Under the pieces are notes generated by a model that did no database searches, was not told where the DNA came from, and worked only from the letters and a program-made list of their open reading frames with translations. Position numbers and translations under genes: made by a program. Shown here piece after piece: positions 60,275 through 64,000 of a stretch of 64,000 nucleotides of DNA (position 1 is its first letter; every line of letters begins with the position of its first letter). This DNA comes from Odoribacteraceae bacterium (GTDB taxonomy: Bacteria; Bacteroidota; Bacteroidia; Bacteroidales; Marinifilaceae). The DNA lies in NCBI GenBank assembly GCA_031276355.1, contig JAISNC010000028.1, positions 48,125 to 112,124 of the forward strand, given 5' to 3'.

Positions 60275-61849
60275 TCACCTTTGATCCTCCCGGATCGTGT
60301 AGGGGAGCGGGATTCCCAGGATCCGGCAGAGCAGGGGCATCACTCCCGTGACCTCCTGCCGCCCGTCGATCTCCGCCGGGATCCCGGCCCCCCACAAGTA
60401 CAAGGGAACGACGGTGCGCCTGCTGTAGCGACAGTAGGTATCCTCCACCCCCTTTAACTCCGGGACCCACGTGGGTTGCAGGCAAAACATCACGTCCCCG
60501 CTCCGTTTGTGGTAAAACGCGTTTTGCACCAGCCGGTTCGTCCCCGGGGGGGAGGTCGCGCGCGTCAGCGAGTAGGCCGTCATCACCTTGTCGACCCCCT
60601 CGAAGTCGATCATCATCTCGGCGACCCGCTCCTGCATCTCCCGCGGATCCAGCTTCCGCTCGTTGATCAGGTCACGATTCAGGTAGAGTTGCCCCTGGTC
60701 GTAATCGACGAGCCACTCCCCGTCCCCGTACACCAGGCCCAGGTAAGACTTAATCAACGCGCTCGCCCGCGACACGGAAAAGTAGCCGGCCTCCACCTTC
60801 AACCTCGCCAGCTCCCCCGGGAGCAGCTCCCGCGCCTCCGAGACGGTGAGGAGTACCGTGTAATTCCCCGCCCCCACGCTGGCGTCTAAGTGAGCGAACA
60901 ACGCGCTCAACTCCCCGTCCAGGCGAAGCACCAGGTCCTTGTTCTCCCCCGAGTCGACGGCAAAATCGCGGTGCATGTAATCGAGGCACGAGAAATTCAA
61001 CGTCAACAGGTCGGGGGCGTCGTCCTCCCCGAGCCCCTCCCCGGAGATCAACGCCTCGGCCAGGGCGCGCACCAGCGTGTTCGCGTGGGGGGTGGCCTTC
61101 AGCACGCGGTACGTGTTATACTCTTTCCTGGAGCGGGCGATATCGTAGTAAAAGCCGGCGGACGAGCCCGGGCGATTCGCGGGCCGGCCGCCACCCGCCT
61201 GCCGGCGTGGCAGGGATGTCCAGCCGGCGCGAACGAACACGTCGCTGTCGATGGTGTCGTTGAAGCGGGACAACCACGCGGGGAGCCGGGGGGCATAATA
61301 GGAGGAGGTTATCCACTCGCCCGTCTCCTCGCTGTACCAGATGGCCAGGTCGGCGCTGTTACCGCCGCTCAGCACGGCCTCCTCCCCGTTCATGGCGACG
61401 CTAAAAACCTTCGAGGACGCGTCGTTCATCTTCAGCACGCTGCCCAGCGAGAGCGTCCGGAGGAAACGGGGGCTAAAGCTCTTGACCTCGTTCGTCCCGG
61501 CGCTTCCCACCTCGACGTGTTCCGGGGAGGCCACGGCGTCTTGCCGTTTTTTTCGCAGGCGATCGTACCACGCGTGGGAGACGATGCCGTGCTCCGCCGG
61601 GAGCATGCCGGTATAGAGGCTGGCGTGATCCACCCCCGTCTGGGAGTAAAAATAGTTATAGTCCATCGTTAACGAGCGCCCCCCCGTCAGCCGCTTGAAC
61701 CCGCCAGCGGACAACGCCGGCCCGTACCACTGCAACCACTCCGGGTAAAAATGGCTAATCACGATCCCCACCACTAACCGCGGTCGCTCCCCGGCCGCGA
61801 CCGCGAACGAGGAGAACGAAAAACAGAGAAATAAAATAATTTTTTTCAC
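60275..61849 (-). CDS. Alkaline phosphatase family protein
   Basis: VVGIVISHFYPEWLQWYGPALSAGGFKRLTGG; TGVDHASLYTGMLPAEHGIVSHAWYD; GTG start at VKKIILFLCFSFSSFAVA. Confidence 0.82.
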   Translation of the reverse strand: MKKIILFLCFSFSSFAVAAGERPRLVVGIVISHFYPEWLQWYGPALSAGGFKRLTGGRSLTMDYNYFYSQTGVDHASLYTGMLPAEHGIVSHAWYDRLRKKRQDAVASPEHVEVGSAGTNEVKSFSPRFLRTLSLGSVLKMNDASSKVFSVAMNGEEAVLSGGNSADLAIWYSEETGEWITSSYYAPRLPAWLSRFNDTIDSDVFVRAGWTSLPRRQAGGGRPANRPGSSAGFYYDIARSRKEYNTYRVLKATPHANTLVRALAEALISGEGLGEDDAPDLLTLNFSCLDYMHRDFAVDSGENKDLVLRLDGELSALFAHLDASVGAGNYTVLLTVSEARELLPGELARLKVEAGYFSVSRASALIKSYLGLVYGDGEWLVDYDQGQLYLNRDLINERKLDPREMQERVAEMMIDFEGVDKVMTAYSLTRATSPPGTNRLVQNAFYHKRSGDVMFCLQPTWVPELKGVEDTYCRYSRRTVVPLYLWGAGIPAEIDGRQEVTGVMPLLCRILGIPLPYTIREDQR

Positions 61850-62013
61850 GACTTTTTTATTTGTTTCATCGAGAACGGCCGGAACCCCTCTCGCTCCCCG
61901 CGAAAGTAACCAGAATATTTCACAATAGGGCACGTTCTCCCGGGAAGCCTGATGGCTCCCGCCCGGAAAGCGCCTCGCGCGCTTGGAACCCTCTCAAAAG
62001 GGATCGCGCCGCG

Positions 62014-62030
62014 GGGCTGTCTCGAAAGCC
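62014..62030 (+). repeat. Copy D of the GGGCTGTCTCRAAAGCC repeat, left of adhesin gene 2
   Basis: gggctgtctcgaaagcc, identical to copy B. Confidence 0.65.
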
Positions 62031-62060
62031 GGTTTTCGTCATCGCGACCCGCGTGGCGGG

Positions 62061-62096
62061 AAGCAATCCAGGGCACGTTAAATTCCTGGATTGCTT
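62061..62096. repeat. Palindromic repeat AAGCAATCCAGG-N12-CCTGGATTGCTT
   Basis: Perfect 12-bp arms, 62061-62072 and 62085-62096. Confidence 0.8.
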
Positions 62097-62124
62097 CACC
62101 CCCCCGGGTTCGCGATAAGGTGTA

Positions 62125-62146
62125 GGGGCGAAAAATCTTTCGCCCC
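62125..62146 (+). repeat. Second copy of hairpin GGGGCGAAA-AATC-TTTCGCCCC
   Basis: Identical to 14088-14109. Confidence 0.8.
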
Positions 62147-62282
62147 CGCGTCGTTCTCGCTATTTCCCGTCTCTTCCCGCGTTAAAATTTTCATTTATAG
62201 TCATGATAAACAGCCGCACGCCCGATAAAAGCGGGGCGGGCGAAAAAAAATGACTAATTTTGTATTCGTGTTATTATTTTCC

Positions 62283-62290
62283 TACTTTTG
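62283..62290 (+). promoter_or_regulatory. Putative -7 box TACTTTTG (TTG 20 nt upstream) for adhesin gene 2
   Basis: ttttgtattcgtgttattattttccTACTTTTG. Confidence 0.6.
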
Positions 62291-62389
62291 TACCAGGAAA
62301 TTGCATATCGATGATTCACGGGCGGGCGATGCCCACCGGGGAATGATAAACGAGACGAAAGAATGATAAACTATAAAAACAGGAATAAC

Positions 62390-64000
62390 ATGAACACGTT
62401 ACGAAACTTCTTGCCCGCGCTGGCAGCCCTCGCGGCCTTGTCGTGCGCGGACGAGCCGGTGGACCCCACCGGCAACGAGGGGATCGAGACCACGATCGCC
62501 CTATCGCTCACCGCGGTGCCCGAGACCCCCGGCCTGGCCGGCACGCGGGCCTTGCCCGACTCGCCGGTCGTGGACGAGGGCACCGACCCCGACTACATCG
62601 TCAAGGATTTCTGGTTAATACAATTCGACGAGAACGGGCTGCGGATCGGCGCGCCCCGTTATTACTTGATGCCAACGCTAACGTCTACCACGGCGGTCGC
62701 GGTGATCAAGCCCACGAGCGGGACGTACAAATGCGTGTTGTTAGCCAACACCCATTCCGAAGCGTTCGGCCTCGTGCTGGGGCCTATCAAAACGCTGGCC
62801 GAGCTGAAAACCGTTTACAAGAAGATCGGGGGGCTGGGAGACATGTACAATGCCGGTGGGCTCGTCCCCGACTTGTTCATGAACGGCACGGTCGACATAG
62901 ATAACGGTACCACCGCGTTGACCTGCGCGTTATACCGTAACGTGGCCAAGCTCACGCTGACGATTAACAACACTGCCGCCTCGGGCGTGACGATCACCTC
63001 CGTGCAGTTGCGCGACGTGTCCGCTCGTATTTTCTATGTCGACCAGTTGTTTAACGACGACGCGACCCCGAGTCCCTCGTCCACTCAATCGGGCGTGCTC
63101 GACCTTCCCGTCGACGCGTTCGAGCTGGCTCCCGGTGATCCCGTGAAGACGCTGTGCTATTACCTTCCCCGCAACCGGCGGGGTACTACCGGGACGAGCA
63201 CGGAAGCCCAGAAGAACCTGCACGCCCCCGGTCGCGCCACCTACATCGAGATCATGGCCGCCAATAGCGTTGGCAAACCGTTGCGTTACCGCTTCTACCC
63301 GGGCGCGAACATGACGAACGATTTCAACATCGTGCCGAATTACCACTACACGCTCCCGGTCGTCTTTAACTCCGCGGGAGGTGACGGGGACAGCCGCGTG
63401 GAGAACCTGGGAGAGGTGCAGCTGGCCGCGTCGAACTCCTACATCATCCACCCGCTCTCCGGTGCCGCCCAGGCCACCTACGGCGTGCCCGTTACCCGCG
63501 TCAACGAGTTCTGGGACTCCCCGGACGGTTTGCCGGCCAACGTGCTTGGCCCGGATACCGAGTGGGAAGCCGAGGTGATCTGGCAGGATAAAGCGGGCGC
63601 GGGCCTTATCGACTTTTGTGATTCCAACGGTACGCCCGTGGCCGGAGATAAATACGAGGGCGCGGGGGGAGGGTCTAATTTCTACTTCAGTCCCGCGGGG
63701 CCAACGGCCCGGGGAAACGTGCTGATCGGCATCAAGAAAAAGGGTGCTCCCGCCTCCGATGGCTATCTCTGGAGCTGGCACATGTGGATCACGGATTACA
63801 ACCCGGACGCCGCGCCGTCTTCCTGGCAGGAGGACGTTTACTCGCACGACGTGACCGGCGGTGCCGTGCATCGCTACGCCAACGGGACGGGCACGACGTG
63901 GAGCACCCGTTACACCGATAAATTCATCATGGACCGTAACCTGGGTGCCGCCAGTGCCGACCGCGCACAGGGTGTTGACAATACCGCCGGCCTGTACTAC
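62390..64000 (+). CDS. Adhesin / fimbrial-tip-like lipoprotein (DUF4906-like), paralog 2, 3' truncated by the window edge
   Basis: MNTLRNFLPALAALAALSCADEPVDPTGNEGIETTIALSLTA aligns with MNTSRNCLLALAALAALSCADEPVNSTGDEGIETTIALSLTA of 14360-16597; absent from the ORF track because no stop lies in the window; possible earlier ATG at 62363. Confidence 0.75.
   Translation, partial: MNTLRNFLPALAALAALSCADEPVDPTGNEGIETTIALSLTAVPETPGLAGTRALPDSPVVDEGTDPDYIVKDFWLIQFDENGLRIGAPRYYLMPTLTSTTAVAVIKPTSGTYKCVLLANTHSEAFGLVLGPIKTLAELKTVYKKIGGLGDMYNAGGLVPDLFMNGTVDIDNGTTALTCALYRNVAKLTLTINNTAASGVTITSVQLRDVSARIFYVDQLFNDDATPSPSSTQSGVLDLPVDAFELAPGDPVKTLCYYLPRNRRGTTGTSTEAQKNLHAPGRATYIEIMAANSVGKPLRYRFYPGANMTNDFNIVPNYHYTLPVVFNSAGGDGDSRVENLGEVQLAASNSYIIHPLSGAAQATYGVPVTRVNEFWDSPDGLPANVLGPDTEWEAEVIWQDKAGAGLIDFCDSNGTPVAGDKYEGAGGGSNFYFSPAGPTARGNVLIGIKKKGAPASDGYLWSWHMWITDYNPDAAPSSWQEDVYSHDVTGGAVHRYANGTGTTWSTRYTDKFIMDRNLGAASADRAQGVDNTAGLYY

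Noticed and set aside
62443-62904. 153-aa + strand ORF at the start of adhesin gene 2
   Set aside because: Wrong frame; the real gene is open from 62390 past the window end.
1-64000. CRISPR array, prophage, integrase or transposase genes
   Set aside because: No regularly spaced identical repeats of CRISPR size and no recombinase, transposase or phage structural motifs in the translations.

Overview
This is a ~64 kb chromosomal window from a GC-rich Bacteroidales-type genome. I infer the lineage from the Bacteroidota -33/-7 promoter style (TTG-N18-20-TAnnTTTG), SusC/SusD, FimB/Mfa2-like lipoproteins and Bacteroidota-type PurM and AMP nucleosidase; an Odoribacteraceae-like origin is a guess. 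Most of it is ordinary core genome: purM, queA, glutamine synthetase, yajC/ybbR/coaE, asnB with two glycosyltransferases, rbfA, gltX, NfeD plus flotillin, dusB and a menFDBCE menaquinone cluster. There is also an ECF sigma / FecR / SusC / SusD locus and one tRNA-Pro(CGG). Accessory content includes: (1) two closely related adhesin-like lipoprotein genes ~46 kb apart with duplicated upstream DNA, the first bracketed by inverted copies of a GGGCTGTCTCRAAAGCC repeat; (2) a tandem pair of HTH regulators with a shared C-terminal motif; (3) a cytidylyltransferase / Gfo-Idh-MocA fusion next to a HAD phosphatase; (4) a FimB-like lipoprotein with a CBM-like C-terminus; (5) a beta-class DNA methyltransferase followed by a 54-codon overlapping ORF that may be a restriction-gene remnant; (6) a helically phased array of four CC(A/C)GGG palindromes. 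I saw no CRISPR array, rRNA, prophage or transposase. Family calls come from reading the translations, not from searches.
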